DNA of 64,000 nucleotides, taken from NCBI GenBank assembly GCA_030272155.1, contig CP126197.1, forward strand, positions 3,526,001 through 3,590,000, written 5' to 3'. A program made the translations under genes and the position numbers. Below are positions 23,081 through 34,031 of the stretch, piece after piece (the stretch's first letter is position 1; each line of letters starts with the position of its first letter). The notes beneath the pieces are model-generated. The model was given only the letters and a program-made list of their open reading frames with translations. It had not been told where the DNA came from and made no database searches. The DNA comes from Tetradesmus obliquus (taxonomy: Eukaryota > Chlorophyta > Chlorophyceae > Sphaeropleales > Scenedesmaceae).

Positions 23081-25137
23081 ATGTGCACCCCCGACAAAGG
23101 CAGCATGGACGAAATTCTGCAGATCGTGCGGCTTTGCCACTCTCGCTTGACACCAAAAGACATATGCATGCTGAGGTGCACCTGCTCCGAGCTGCGAGAC
23201 ATGAGGGTGTCCTGGCACAACCACAGCATCGACTTTGAGCTGGACGGGTCAATATCCGCTGCATCCTGGCTGCATAAGAACATCGTGTCCATGCGGAAGC
23301 TAAGCCTCACGATAAGCGTCAGCTTGCCGCAAAAGACGTTGCAAGAAGTCATGGAGGGCGGCAGGCAAGCAGCAGCAGCAGCAGCAGTATGCTGAACCTA
23401 AAGACTGCAGTGCCGGGCAGCGGTTCCTGATCAAATTGTTACTATAAACCTGTCAGTCTGCCTATGATGCCTTTTGGTGGGCTGGCAGCATAGGCATCTA
23501 TGCTGTAGAGTAGAGACACCGGAGCCTCTGCAAATCAGGTTGACCGATGGCATCTAATCTAGCCACAGAGCCATCAACTGCATCAGGACACACCATGACA
23601 TGTTGCACCGTGTCCTTCTTGCAGGAACTTGACTTGCCTAACCATCAAAAGCAAGCACGTTGAAGAGTTGCCATCCTTGCCATCACCGCTGGAGCAACTG
23701 CATGTGTGGGAATGCAGCAAGCTGCGCGCACTGCCGGCCCTGGCCCCCACGCTGCGTCAGCTGCGGTGTGCAGGCTGCACATCTCTGGAGATGCTCCCCA
23801 GCAGCCTCAGTGCCACTGCTGTCTCAGTGTTGGACTGCAACGGCTGCTGTTCGCTCAAGAGCCTTCCACAGCTGCCGCTGAGCTTGGTTCAGCTTGAGGT
23901 GGCCTGGTGCGTCAACCTGCTGCAGTTGCCAATACTACCTGAAGGTCTCCAGGGCCTTGGGGCATTCTGCTGCCAAGGGCTGACAGTGGTGAGCAGCAGC
24001 TGCTGAACAGTGCTTGTGTTATTGATGATGTGCGCAGCTTGTCCCAGTAAGTTAAGCACGATCTGCAGTGCAGTGCAGGGACTGGGTAGCTCTGTCCTGT
24101 ACTTGGCGGTTGCACTGCACACAGCAGCAGCTCTTGCAAACAGCATTGTGGCAGGCTTGTGTTTCCCTGTCGTGCTCTATCGGTTGAATGAGCAAACAAA
24201 CTTCACAGCATGACGCCGTACATCCAAAGATGACCAAGACAGGCCCCAGTATCATTCAAGGGTCCTTATTGACCAATCCCTGCACCCAAAGCAACAATCC
24301 AGCTACTTCTTGCCACCCTCTTTGCCAATGTCATACTCAAGTGTATGGCTGTCTTTCTGTCTGCTGCGTTTCCATTCGGCTCGTCGTATGCCTTGCAGCT
24401 GCCAGAGCTGCCAGCGTCCCTGCGTCATCTGAACTGCATGTGCTGCAGCTCGCTGCGCAAGCTGCCGCAGCTAGCGCACACAGGCATCACCCAGCTTGCC
24501 TGTGATGGCTGCTCACAGCTGCAGGAGCTGCCAGACATGCCAGACAGCCTCGAAGACTTGCAAGCGGTTGCACTGCCACAAGTCACCAGGCTTCCTAGGC
24601 TGCCTACAGACACGCTAAAGAAGCTATCAATCAGCAACACAGCAATCAGCCAACTGCCTAGCTCACTGCCGCATCTTGAGGTGTTGGAGTGCAGCGACAC
24701 ACCCATTCAGCGGATGCCAGCGCTGCCAAGTTGCCGCCAGCTGGGTGTGATGCGCTGTGAGCAGCTGCAGCAGCTGCCAGAGCAGCTGCCTGCACACTTC
24801 GATTCACTCAACTGCTTAGGATGCAGCTCTCTGCAGCAGCTGCCAGAGCAACTGCCTGTTGGCATCAGATGGCTGAACTGCAGCGGGACGCAGCGTGCTG
24901 CAGCAGCTGCCTGCGCGGCTTCCACCTAGGCTTGAGAAGCTGTGGCTCAGCCACTGCACAGCACTTGCGCAGCTGCCTGAGCCTCCAGCCACTTTGACGG
25001 AGTTGATTTTAGACGGGTGCAGCAGCTTAAGACACATGCCAAACCTCCACAAGTGTAGGCTGTGGCGCTTGTTGCTGCAGGGGTGCGTGGGGTTGAAAAT
25101 GTTCTACCTGGGTGGCTGCCGAGTGGAGCTGGGTTGA
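23081..25137 (+). pseudogene. F-box / Cys-rich LRR gene, copy 3 (+1 frameshift in exon 3, GC donor)
   Basis: Exons 23081-23364, 23625-23988 and 24399-25137. Exon 1 encodes MCTPDKGSMDE followed by the F-box-like module with WHNHSIDF and WLHKN. Exon 2 and exon 3 encode the LPxLPxxLxxLxC LRRs. Near 24885-24895 the repeat CSG-x-CS reads TGCAGCGGGACGCAGCGTG. This is one base longer than the TGCAGCGGATGCAGCGTG-type repeats of its paralogues. The original frame then ends at a TAG (24927-24929), while the +1 frame continues the LRRs to the stop at 25137 (LQQLPARLPPRLEKLWL onward). Exon 3 length is 3n+1, which confirms the shift. Intron 1 has a GC donor (GGCAG then GCAAGC). The 3' half has diverged more than in copies 1 and 2. 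Confidence 0.65.
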
Positions 25138-25949
25138 GGGACCTTGAACAGGCCGGGTGTGATTGTTTCGATACTGCACTGCGCATCGCTGTGGGACAGA
25201 TACCTGCTGGGTGGCTGGTGGCCATGCATAGTGTGTGTGTCAGTGATTGTTGGTGCGCCAGTATCGACGTGGCATACTCGCTGGAGCATTATTAGTTAAC
25301 CCTTCATTCGGGCTGCTCTGCACACAGTTGGCGTGGACCCTGGCGCCGTAGCAGGCCACTTGGTGCTGCTGTGTTCATCATGACAGTGCTGCTGTTGTTG
25401 CTAGAATGTCACTTCAGTATCGTTGTGGCAGCGCAATGCAGAGTGTACAGAGTGCCTTCGCCACACCACGGTTTGGCTGTTCGCCAGAGTATCGTGGAGT
25501 TGGCGTGCGGCAGCAACCCAGTGCTTCTACTTATGTGTATATCCCTGTGACAGCACACAGTCTGCACTGCTCTTGGGTTATTGAATGTCTGCCCGCAGCA
25601 ACTCTGTGTGTGGCGTGCGTCGGACTTTTTGCATACCTGTAGCCAATGCGCTTGCCGGGCACATAGTGGCAGCAGACGGTTAAGTGCTTTATGTGGGTTG
25701 TACATGGGTGTTTTCTCACCAACTGTCCCGTGGCTGGCGAGATCGTGTTGATCAAGTTGATGTTATGTTGCTACCAGTGGTACAGCTGCTGCCCCATGTG
25801 TACAAGCATGCTGGGCGGCGGCTACTACTAGTAAAAAAGTTCTTGTTCTTGTGCAATTGGTGACCAATTGCAGTATGCGTGTTGACAGCAAATGGTGCCA
25901 TGTCATGTGTGCCATACTATGTGTGCCATACTACATATAGTATGTATGG

Positions 25950-25996
25950 ACAAGAGAAGACAAGAGATGACAAGATGCATCTTGTCGTCTTGTCTC
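25950..25996. repeat. Imperfect palindrome centred on GACAAGATGCATCTTGTC
   Basis: The 18-base core at about 25968-25985 is a perfect palindrome. The arms extend outward as AAGACAAGAGAT against CGTCTTGTCTCTC with few mismatches. It could form a hairpin of about 18 base pairs. No flanking target-site duplication or transposase is visible. Confidence 0.7.
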
Positions 25997-26254
25997 TCCC
26001 ATCAGCATTTGCCTTGCTTAACGTCTGGGCTTGCCACATGCCAGTCACTGGTGCGGCGGTCATGTAAGTGCTCTATTCTGCGTGTGCCGTCCCGTAAGAG
26101 GACTATCAATCTATGGTGTATTTTTATATGAATGAACGGGCAGCTAGGCGACATGGGCACATGCAGACAGTGCTGATGTCTGATGCGCGGCAACAGCTGG
26201 CAGCATTGTGGAATATGGTTTGCGCCCATCTGGCTTGCACACAAATGTCAGCGG

Positions 26255-26282
26255 TATTGCGCGATAGCGCTATTGCGCGGCC
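26255..26282. repeat. GC-rich near-palindrome around ATAGCGCTAT
   Basis: The sequence TTGCGCGATAGCGCTATTGCGCGG is close to its own reverse complement, with single mismatches flanking the ATAGCGCTAT centre. Function unknown. Confidence 0.6.
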
Positions 26283-27215
26283 ATGGAGCTTGGTGCAGTA
26301 GCCTGGCTGCACAGCAACTGCTGTGCATACGATGAGAGACATGGCTTATCACTCAAGGCAGGTGTGTTACACGATGGAAACACAGCCCGTTTTCAACCAA
26401 TGACAGGGTCATTGGCCACTGACCCATGGGCAACCACCTCAGGCTATTTGCGCTGCGCTGCAACCGATGCTGACGCAACACTGGCATGGCGGCCAGAGGC
26501 CTGACGTGCTTTGCACCCTACTGCTGATGCCAACTGTAAGCATAGAAGCACACGCGCCTGAGGCCCGTGACTCCTGCTGCCCTTGGCACTGCTGCTCGTG
26601 AGACAACGTGAAAGCTATTACGGCTGCTGTGCTGCCGCTGCAAACGTTTTTGTCCCCGTCCAAGCCACGTGCTTATTCGCAACCATCCACTGCAACACGG
26701 CGTGGCCAAGCTATTGTCGTGCTGACCCCAGGTGATAGCCCAGCACATTGATACTTCGCTGGCGGGCTGCAACCACCAGCAACACAGAACGCGCGCATTG
26801 GCGTTTGCAGGTCACAGCGACAAGGTTCCCAGCACGTGCTTTGCTGCGCTGCAAGCGAACCGCAAATCAATGCCCCCACATTGCTCCATGCCAAACAACA
26901 CTGCTGCAGCGAATACCGCCTGTCTTGAACAACCGTCGCCTCCTCTTGCTGCTGCTGCCACCGCCGTCAAGTGGCGCCCTGCTGCCACTGCAACTGCTGC
27001 TCCTGCAAAGACAGACAACCGCTCCAGCCTATCTCATACTGCCACTGCCACCATTGCCACCGGCCTGGTTGCTGAACAAATGACCACATGCTGCCGTGGT
27101 TGCCACTGGCGCTGCTGCACAGATGCTGCCAGTGCCACCGGCCTTCCCCGCTTCCCCCTATGATGGTGCTGCTAAAAAGCAACCCTACAACACACTGCTG
27201 CTGCTGCTGCTGCTG

Positions 27216-27411
27216 CTACAGCGCGCCGTAGGAGTGCTCCAGGCTGGCTGGCACTGCGATCGCGCTGAGCCAGTCGCTGGGGTGTGTGGGCAGCAGGCCC
27301 ATCGCGTTGAGCTTGTGCAGCGCAAACACAAACTGGCCCGCGTTGATCACGCAGTACAGCAGCCGGGGTGTGAGTGTGTCCAGCTTCTTCTCGGGGTCCG
27401 CGGGAAACACT

Positions 27412-27460
<49 letters not shown>

Positions 27461-29655
27461 TGTACCATCCAAGATGGTGCCAGGACCCACATGTAACTAT
27501 CCTCTCTCGATGTGTTACGTTTCAGGACATGTTAAACTGGTGCTGCTGCTGCTGCTGCTGCTGCTGCCGTCCCCAAAAATGAATGAGCAACCACAAGCCC
27601 GTTGCATACAGATGTGACACGACAGGCAGCAAGCTGCTGTGATACAAATAACATACATAACGATGACAAAGGTAGCGACAGATGCGGCTCACCCTCTTTG
27701 CTCTTGATGATGGCCATCACGGGTGTGGCCAGCCCTGAGAGTGTCATGAGTATGGAGAAGACCTGGACCGGATGCCGTCACAATGCAAGCTGCCAAAGAC
27801 AGGACCCGGGCCAGTGCTGCTGCTGCTGCTGGCGCCGCCGACAACACGCAGGAGATCACACACCTTGAGACAAATAGCAATGCATACAAACACACACGCA
27901 GCCAAAGGACCCTCGCTGGCTCACTCACCCTCTTTGCTCTTGATGATGGCCATCACGGGCGTGGCCAGGCCTGACAGCGTCATGAGTATGGAGAAGATCT
28001 GGATGCCGTTGCCCATCATCCACATCATGAAGCACATGAAGCCCACCTGCGCCAACATTGTGAAGAAAGAGAGCATGAAGCACGTCATGAAGCACACCAT
28101 TTACATAAGGAGCACATCACGCAGCACATCACGAAGCACACCCTCTACACTTGAAGCACATGATACCCACCTGCGCCCACACATCACGCCACACATCAAG
28201 CAATAGAGCATGAAGCACGTCATGCAGCTCACAATCTACATATAAAGCACATCACCAAGCACACACCATCCACAGCTGAAGCACATGAAGCCCACCCTGC
28301 GCCCACATCATCACGCAATGCAGCTCATCAGGCATGAAGCACACCAAGGCGCATGCAGCACAAAAGCGCATCAATCACAGCATCCACACCAAGCAGCATG
28401 ACATGCTCCACGCCTCCTTGATGTGCTGCATGCCTGATGATGTACTGCATGGTATGCCTGGTGATGTGTTTTGTGATGAATCACGAAGCACATCACCAGG
28501 CATGCCAGGCAGCGCATCACCAGGCACGAAGCAGATCGAGCATCATGGACACATCAACAGCATCATCTACATCAAGAAGCATAGCATCCGCATCGCCAAC
28601 ATATGCAGCACAGCATCCACATCACCAAGCTCAAGCTCATGAGACCCACCTGGCGGAAGGGGGCACTGGCCAGCTGCCACAGCGCCTGGGAGGAGTGAGA
28701 GGGCGGACATGAACACAGCACAGCAGAGCAGATGAGCAAAAGCATCACGTGAGAGCCTGCATGATGAAGCACACCTGGCACAAGGGGGCAGAGGCGAGCT
28801 GCCACAGCACCTGGCAGAGTACGAAGAAGCGGAATGCATGGGATGCATGAACGTTAACTTGCAGGAAACCGTTTGCATTGCTGTCGACGAGACACAGAAA
28901 GGTGTGAGAAGAGAGCAACATGCACTTCAAACAAGCACGTGGCGCGCATACAGACGACGGCTGACAAGCCTATAAGCACATGCACTGAGGGCACCTGCTG
29001 GGCGCCGCAGCGCAGCATCATGGCTGGGATAATGCTGCACGCTCTTCCTCACGTACACCACATGCCTGATACAATCGTTACATGTTTATGCAAGCTGCAC
29101 AAACAACTAGGGTTCCGTATCCTGGCGCTTCAGCTACTGCAGCATAGCGTCTGCCCAGCAGCTGCAGCGCAGAGATGAGTCAGCTGCTGCTGTAAGCCCT
29201 GCCCGCACCGCTTGCTTCTTCTCTATGAGCTGCGGGTCTCTGCGCTTGCCAAGTGTGCTTGTGCCTGCAACCTGCACAGCAGAGGCAACCCACCCACACA
29301 TCAACTGCAGCTCTGCAGCTCTTAAGCGCCAGTTTTGTCTGAGTATTCTGCTTCTGCTGCAGAGCACTTCAATGCAATGCACTGCCTGGCAGAACATGAA
29401 ATGTACGTAACCTCTCCCACATCAGCTTTGTTGCAACTCCTGCTGCTGCTCTGGCATGGCACTACAACACAGTGCACTGCCCAACAGCAGGCGACAGTAC
29501 GCAAGCTCAAAAGCAAGCATTGCTGAGCCTCTGCAGCCTCTACGCACCCAGTCCCGCGCTGTGACACTGTCGAAACCAGGAGGATCCAGCTTGTTGTGAT
29601 GCTTAAGGCCTTCTACGCTGTCGAAGTCCATCTTCCAGGGCTTCTGCTCAGCCAT
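27216..29655 (-). CDS. EMC4: ER membrane protein complex subunit 4 (EMC4/TMEM85)
   Basis: Five phase-consistent exons on the minus strand (29655-29548, 29271-29209, 28685-28650, 28046-27929, 27409-27216) give about 172 residues, the usual EMC4 length. Matches to the plant family: DPPGF near residue 25; WQLASAPFRQ; the first membrane segment VGFMCFMMWMMGNGIQIFSI with the GNxxQIFSI signature; a second segment LSGLATPVMAI; and a C-terminal part with LHKLNAMGLLPTHPSDWLS. EMC4 is part of the ER membrane insertase that inserts tail-anchored and multipass proteins. The ATG at 29655 gives MAEQKPWKMDFDS. Two exons have extra copies in the introns (28810-28775 and 27762-27693). A head-to-head neighbour, EBP2, starts 610 bases away. 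Confidence 0.85.
27408..27460. repeat. (CAG)n tract at the EMC4 exon-5 acceptor
   Basis: About 17 CAG triplets on the plus strand, CTG on the coding strand. They form the pyrimidine-poor run directly before the exon-5 acceptor (CTGCAG then TGTTTCC). Confidence 0.75.
27463..27510 (+). repeat. Dispersed short repeat, copy 1
   Basis: A core of about 45 bases beginning ACCATC-x-AAGATGGTGCC and ending ACATGTAACTATCCTCTCTC. It also occurs at 37418-37455 (minus orientation) and 43401-43449. ACCATC and GATGGT form a small inverted repeat at one end. Here it sits in EMC4 intron 4. Confidence 0.75.
27693..27762 (-). repeat. Ghost copy of EMC4 exon 4
   Basis: About 65 bases repeat the 3' two-thirds of exon 4 (ILMTLSGLATPVMAIIKSKE plus the GGTGAG donor). 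The copied acceptor position reads CCAG then GTCTTC. The first third of the exon is missing. Splicing it after exon 4 would break phase (phase 1 into phase 0), so it is either silent or an alternative to part of exon 4. Confidence 0.75.
28050..28640. repeat. Degenerate GAAGCACATCA-type repeats in EMC4 intron 3
   Basis: The intron is filled with irregular repeats of words such as GAAGCACATCAC, CATGAAGCACA and GCATCACCAGGCA. They spread from the end of exon 4 outward and look derived from its first coding bases (CATGAAGCACATGAAGCCCACC on the plus strand). Confidence 0.6.
28775..28810 (-). repeat. Second copy of the 36-base EMC4 exon 3
   Basis: This copy encodes VLWQLASAPLCQ. The called exon 3 (28685-28650) encodes ALWQLASAPFRQ. 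Both are 36 bases, phase 0, and flanked by AG and GT. The called copy matches the family APF motif better. The two could be alternative or both included. Confidence 0.7.
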
Positions 29656-30264
29656 GCTGCTGCTGTTCTGTTGTGCTGCTGTGCTGCTATGCTGCTTGCT
29701 CAGGCGCGCTAATGTAATCAGAAGTTTCGCAGTCTACTTGAAAGAAGGGATCAGGGGCAGATCAGGGGCTTGAACTCTGCCAGTGCTGAATGAGGCAGGC
29801 AAGTGCAGGAAAGTGGCTCTGTTGTCAACGATACAAGGTCTGCACTGTCTTGTAGTTGCAGCAAACCGTAGTGAGGCCATGACCGCTGGATGCAAAAGCA
29901 GTTCATCGTCCGTCTTGGTGTGAGCGATGCCATGGCTGTTGTCCATTCGCTTTCCCAAGTGTTACAAGTTGCCAGGCTGTGTCCTGCCTAGCGCACAGCC
30001 CACATACGTGACTGATTAACTTTACAACTGGTTGTCGCAGCTTCTATGCTTCCTTGTTGCCGGTTACTCGTGCGCTTGATTTCGCCACTCCACCCCGACA
30101 GCCCTTGTCCATCTTTATCAACGATAAGGCGTCTTAATCACCCTTAATATACTCCTTGGCATCTGCTTGATCGATTTGTAGCGTGCCAGCGGTCGTACAC
30201 ACGCCTGCAGCCACTGCAGCACAAGCAGCAGCACAGGTGTGACGGCAGCAGCAGCAGCAGCAGC
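29656..30264. promoter_or_regulatory. Head-to-head intergenic region EMC4 / EBP2
   Basis: 609 bases separate the start codons of two divergently transcribed genes, so it should contain both promoters. No clear TATA box on either side. Immediately before the EBP2 ATG there is a CAG run at 30245-30264. No coding exon supported. Confidence 0.45.
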
Positions 30265-33017
30265 ATGGCTAAGCCCATGAAGAAAGCAAAGGTGCGTGGC
30301 CGCTTGCTAGAAGCGTCATCAAGGGGTTTTAGTGCCTCATGTCTCAAGAAGCAGGAGACTCGGCTGCATGTGTTGCTCTGTGCATGACGTTCGCCTGGCA
30401 AAGTTGTGGGTGTTGCGTGTCCTGTGCTGGCGCAGCAGCACCATGTCTGGCGACTGTTTGGGTTCAATATGTACCCGTAGCTAGTGAACCCAACGTGGTT
30501 ACATATGGCATCCACACATGTTTGGGGCTGCCACATCTCCAAAGCAAGCGCCAAAGTGAGCATGTCATACGCACACCACCTAATGCAACACATCATCTAC
30601 CAAGTCACCACCAGCCTCGCACCTGACAGCACTCAATGCTCTTCCTGCCATGCACAATCCCTACTCTTCTTACTCCATCGCAGCAGCAGAAGCAGCAGCA
30701 GCGGCTGCCGCCGCCACCAGTTAGTGACTCAGATGACGAGATGCTGGGCTATGATTCAGAAGGCGATGAAATCTTTGAGCAGCAGCAGCAGCAGCAGCAG
30801 CGTGGCATCCCTCAGCTAGCTGCAGAGGCAGCCCGCAGGGCAGCAGGCTATGCAGCAGCACAAGCAGCAGCAGCAGCAGCAGGCGGCAGTGATGACGAAG
30901 ATGAAGAAGATGAGGAGGAGTCTGATGACGGCTCAGATGATGAGGCAGCAGCAGCAGCAGCAGGCCCAGGCGCGCGCAGGCACATCTACAATGCAGGTGG
31001 GTGTACTGGAAACAGGCTCGGTGGACACTTCTGGTGCAAGCACTGGTTCTCTGCCACTGTGCTAGGCAGGAATTTTGTGTTGTGGGTGGAAGGCCAAGCC
31101 CCACACTCATGTGCATGCTTGGTGCCGGCTTGTTCTGACCTGTCGGACGTGCGGCAGGAGAAGCTTTAGGACATAGCTTTGATTTGGAAACACACAGCAT
31201 ATGGCTCAAATATTGCTCGCTTTAGGATTGATTTTTTTTTGTCTGTTTCTGGTTTCTTCCTCCTTCAGACGCGCTGCATGAGAAGCTGGAGGACATGGCG
31301 TGGACTGGGCAGCAGCCGTGGGAGGAGGGCCTGGTGGTGACCAGCCTCGAGCCCACAGCAGTGGCTGACGTGGACGACGACCTGGAGCGGGAGCTGGCCC
31401 TCTACAACCAGGTGGGTGTTATTTGTTATTTCACATGTTAGTAGCGTGTTACTATTGCTGACCATGTAATGATGACCTTGGTTTGGGCCCACGGCAGTGG
31501 CTGACGTGGACGACGACCTGGAGTGGGAGCTGGCTTTATACAACCAGGTGGCTGTTATTTGTAATCTTCAACATCTACAACCACATGTGATGTAACACTT
31601 CATTGACGTGGAATGAACATAATGGCACCATCTCTGGTCTGTCTTCTGCAGGCTCTGTCCGCCACTGTGGAGGCCATCGGCAGGTTCCAGGCAGCCGGCA
31701 AGCCCTGGCTGCGGCCCCCAGACTACTACGCGGAGATGGTCAAGAGTGACGAGCAGATGGCACGCATCAAGGACAGGTTGATGTACGAGCAGCAGCAGAT
31801 AGACCAGGCTGCGGAGCGGTGAGTGTGGCTGCCTGCTTGGTGGCGTGGCGGGATGCGTTGTTTGTGCTGTTAACAGCAGCAGGCGGGGGAGTCACGTGTA
31901 TTTGAGGTGTAGTGGGGAGAGCAGCACAGCGCCTGTGTGCCTGCGCACTGAGCGGCTGGTGGGTTACTTTGGTGGAGCCGACGCCTGCTTGTGTGATCAG
32001 GAGCCGTCGCAGCATATTCTTTGTCATTCCACATGCCAGCAAGAACAAGATGGAGCATAACTCACATCACCTGTTGCTGCCTGCTGCTTAATCCGCCAAA
32101 TTGTTGGTCGATGACAAGGGCTGCTGTTGATATCACTATTCATCTATGATCCACGCTCTTCCTGCAGGCGCAAGGCGCGCGAGCAGAAGGCGTACGCAAA
32201 GCAGGTGCAGGCGGAGAAGGTGAAGGAGCGCGCACAGGAGAAGAAGCGGCAGATCAGCCAGGTGCAGCAGCTGCGCAAGCAGCGCGAGAAGTCGGTGAGT
32301 GGCTTGAGAGCCGTCTTGGGTAGGGCACCTGGCATCTGGCAAGCACGTTTGTATAAGATGTCGCCGGTGGTCGGATGGCACACAGCTGGGCTAGGGTCAG
32401 CAGCTGGCAGGCTTGAAATACAACCTTGAATGATCGGCAGGGGCTGCTGCAGCTGCGGCAGCTGCAAGATGCATGTCATGCGACAGACAGTGCATGTTTG
32501 TTCTTTACAGTCTGCACAGATGCAGCAGGCTAGCCGCTGCACCGGTGCTGGGACGTCTGGTACACGCCAGCACCTGAGCTGTCGAGGCTGACTTTGAAAT
32601 GTGTCATTGTATCATATCCTGCAGGGCTTTGCCGGCGAGCTGGACTTTGACGCCGAGATGTCCGGCGCCGCGCGGCGGCAGCAGCAGCCGCAGCAGCAGC
32701 GCGGCCAGCGCGCGGGCGTGCGCATCCAGGCTGGCGCAACACCTACAAAGAAGCGCCAAATGAAGGATGCAAAGTTTGGTTTCGGAGGCCGCAAGCGGCT
32801 GCAGAAGCAGAATGACGCATTCAGTGCAGCTGATATGAGCGGCTACAAGCCTGGCAGGTTTGATGACGGGCCTGCAGGAAAGAAGAAGGGAGGAGGATTT
32901 GGGGGAGGCAAGAAGGGAGGGCTGGGGGCCAAGGGCGGCGTGAAAAAGGGCGGGAAAGGCGGCGGCAACAGGCCTGGCAAGGCGCGGCGGCAGCAGATGA
33001 AGCAGCGCAAGGGGTAG
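30265..33017 (+). CDS. EBP2: rRNA-processing protein EBP2
   Basis: Six phase-consistent exons (30265-30291, 30684-30996, 31269-31411, 31652-31818, 32168-32294, 32625-33017) give about 389 residues. N-terminus MAKPMKKAK, then an acidic, Q-rich low-complexity part. The conserved core follows: DLERELALYNQALSATVEAI, GKPWLRPPDYYAEMVKSDEQM, RRKAREQKAYAKQVQAEKVKER. The C-terminus has RQMKDAKFGFGGRKR and a Lys/Gly-rich tail. This is the EBP2 (EBNA1-binding protein homologue) family, a nucleolar factor for 60S subunit assembly and 27S pre-rRNA processing. The basic tail fits nucleolar RNA binding. A partial copy of the exon-3 end lies in intron 3. TGTAA at 33086-33090 may be its poly(A) signal. Confidence 0.88.
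31487..31547 (+). repeat. Ghost copy of EBP2 exon-3 end
   Basis: 61 bases repeat source 31351-31411 (AVADVDDDLE then WELALYNQ, against RELALYNQ) together with the donor and the first intronic bases GTGG(G/C)TGTTATTTGT. It lies 75 bases downstream of the real donor. The Arg-to-Trp change suggests no selection on the copy. Confidence 0.8.
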
Positions 33018-33085
33018 GGTGGCGCAAGTTTTGCGGGTGCTTGCACCTTGGTGGCTGGGTGGTAGTTGCTGGCTGGCAGGCGGCT

Positions 33086-33090
33086 TGTAA
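33086..33090 (+). terminator. TGTAA polyadenylation-type signal, EBP2
   Basis: TGTAA about 70 bases after the EBP2 stop codon. Confidence 0.35.
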
Positions 33091-33192
33091 AGATGGACAG
33101 TCTAGCATGAAAAATGCAAAGCTGCGCACCTTCAAGCATTGCTGGCGGGATGGGTTTCTGAGTGTATTTCTGGGGTGCGTGTTGACACGCTG

Positions 33193-33320
33193 CCATTGGC
33201 AACCCCGACACGGGGCCGTCACGGCCGTCACGGCCCCGTGCGACACTGTGTCGCACTAAGCGGGATACATGGGTCGACATGTGTCGCACTAAGCGGGATA
33301 CATGGGTCGACATGTGTCGG
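33193..33320. repeat. GC-rich palindrome followed by a 35-base tandem repeat
   Basis: CACGGGGCCGT and ACGGCCCCGTG form the arms around a CACGGCCGTC centre (33213-33240). They are followed by two copies of a ~35-base unit (GTCGCACTAAGCGGGATACA continuing to TGGGTCGACATGT). The unit carries the GTCGAC palindrome. Confidence 0.7.
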
Positions 33321-33623
33321 AGGCGTGCCTGCAGGCTGGGAGCTGCAGTAAAGCAGCCTTCTTTGGCTATCAAAGTCGTGCACTGCATGCAGCATGGTTT
33401 GTCACCAGCTGCTGGATGTTGGTGATGCTACATGTTACATGGCACTGCAGTTGCATCTATACAGTACACTCCACAGCAGACAGCATCTGCTGTGAACGAA
33501 ACGTAAGACCCCTAATGTTTGACGTTTGCACTACGCTATTGGCAGCGGGTCCTTCAGATGTGCGTACTGTGCAGAGGCGTATGCACCTTAAGGTACTCTA
33601 AGCTTAGAGGCTCTACATGAGAT

Positions 33624-33943
33624 CATTCAGCCTGGTCTAACTCCAAGCTGCAAGGTTTGCGACATGCCGCTGCTGCAGTGAGCGGGCCCGCATCACTTGA
33701 GACAGTGGTAAATTTCTCCTTTGCCAGTGGGTCGCCATGCCTGGCGCCCCAGGGCGGGTGACGACAAACTTTACCTCTAGCGCCATACACGAGTGTGAAG
33801 CTTAACGTGATGCTCTCAAGTAGATTTGAGGAGCTACGGGTGGATTTTGCGGCAGAGGGCAGGTCATCCAGATCAGCGCGAACTTCGGCCTCGGCACGGA
33901 TAAGCGGCGTTACTGCTGCTGCACTCGCAACCTCTTTATGGAT
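33624..33943 (-). other. Orphan open reading frame without ATG
   Basis: On the minus strand the frame stays open for about 107 codons and ends in TGA near 33624. It has no ATG and mixed, non-repetitive composition (for example VRADLDDLPSAAKSTRSSSN and LLESITLSFTLVYGARG). It has a CAG run suitable as an acceptor at about 33918. It could be the last exon or a remnant of an otherwise lost gene. I recognise no family. Chance is possible, but the length is notable in a window where other non-coding stretches break up quickly. Confidence 0.3.
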
Positions 33944-34031
33944 TGATCTTTAAACGTGTTACCGATGCTACCTCTGTCCTGAGCACGATCCTGAGGTTTG
34001 CTACTCATTTTGTTGTGCATATGTTGCAAAC

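Larger units (their letters stand above)
25138..27215. other. Intergenic region between F-box copy 3 and EMC4
   Basis: No exon can be supported on either strand. It contains a strong palindrome at 25950-25996 and another at 26255-26282, both listed separately. A C/T-rich stretch with loose TGCCACYGCCACC repeats lies at 26930-27150. The EMC4 3' UTR should begin at 27215 and run to lower coordinates. Open stretches at 26283-26504 and 26732-27163 have no recognisable domain or splice support, so I do not call them. Confidence 0.4.
33018..34031. other. Intergenic region EBP2 to the 34-kb gene
   Basis: Contains the EBP2 3' UTR, a palindromic/tandem repeat block at 33193-33320, and an unlisted minus-strand open frame at 33943-33624 (separate entries). 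The promoter of the next gene lies at its right end. Nothing else is supported. Confidence 0.45.

Noticed and set aside
26732-27163. 143-codon frame near EMC4
   Set aside because: It consists of loose TGCCAC repeats giving an Ala/Thr-rich chain. It lies in the expected EMC4 3' flank.
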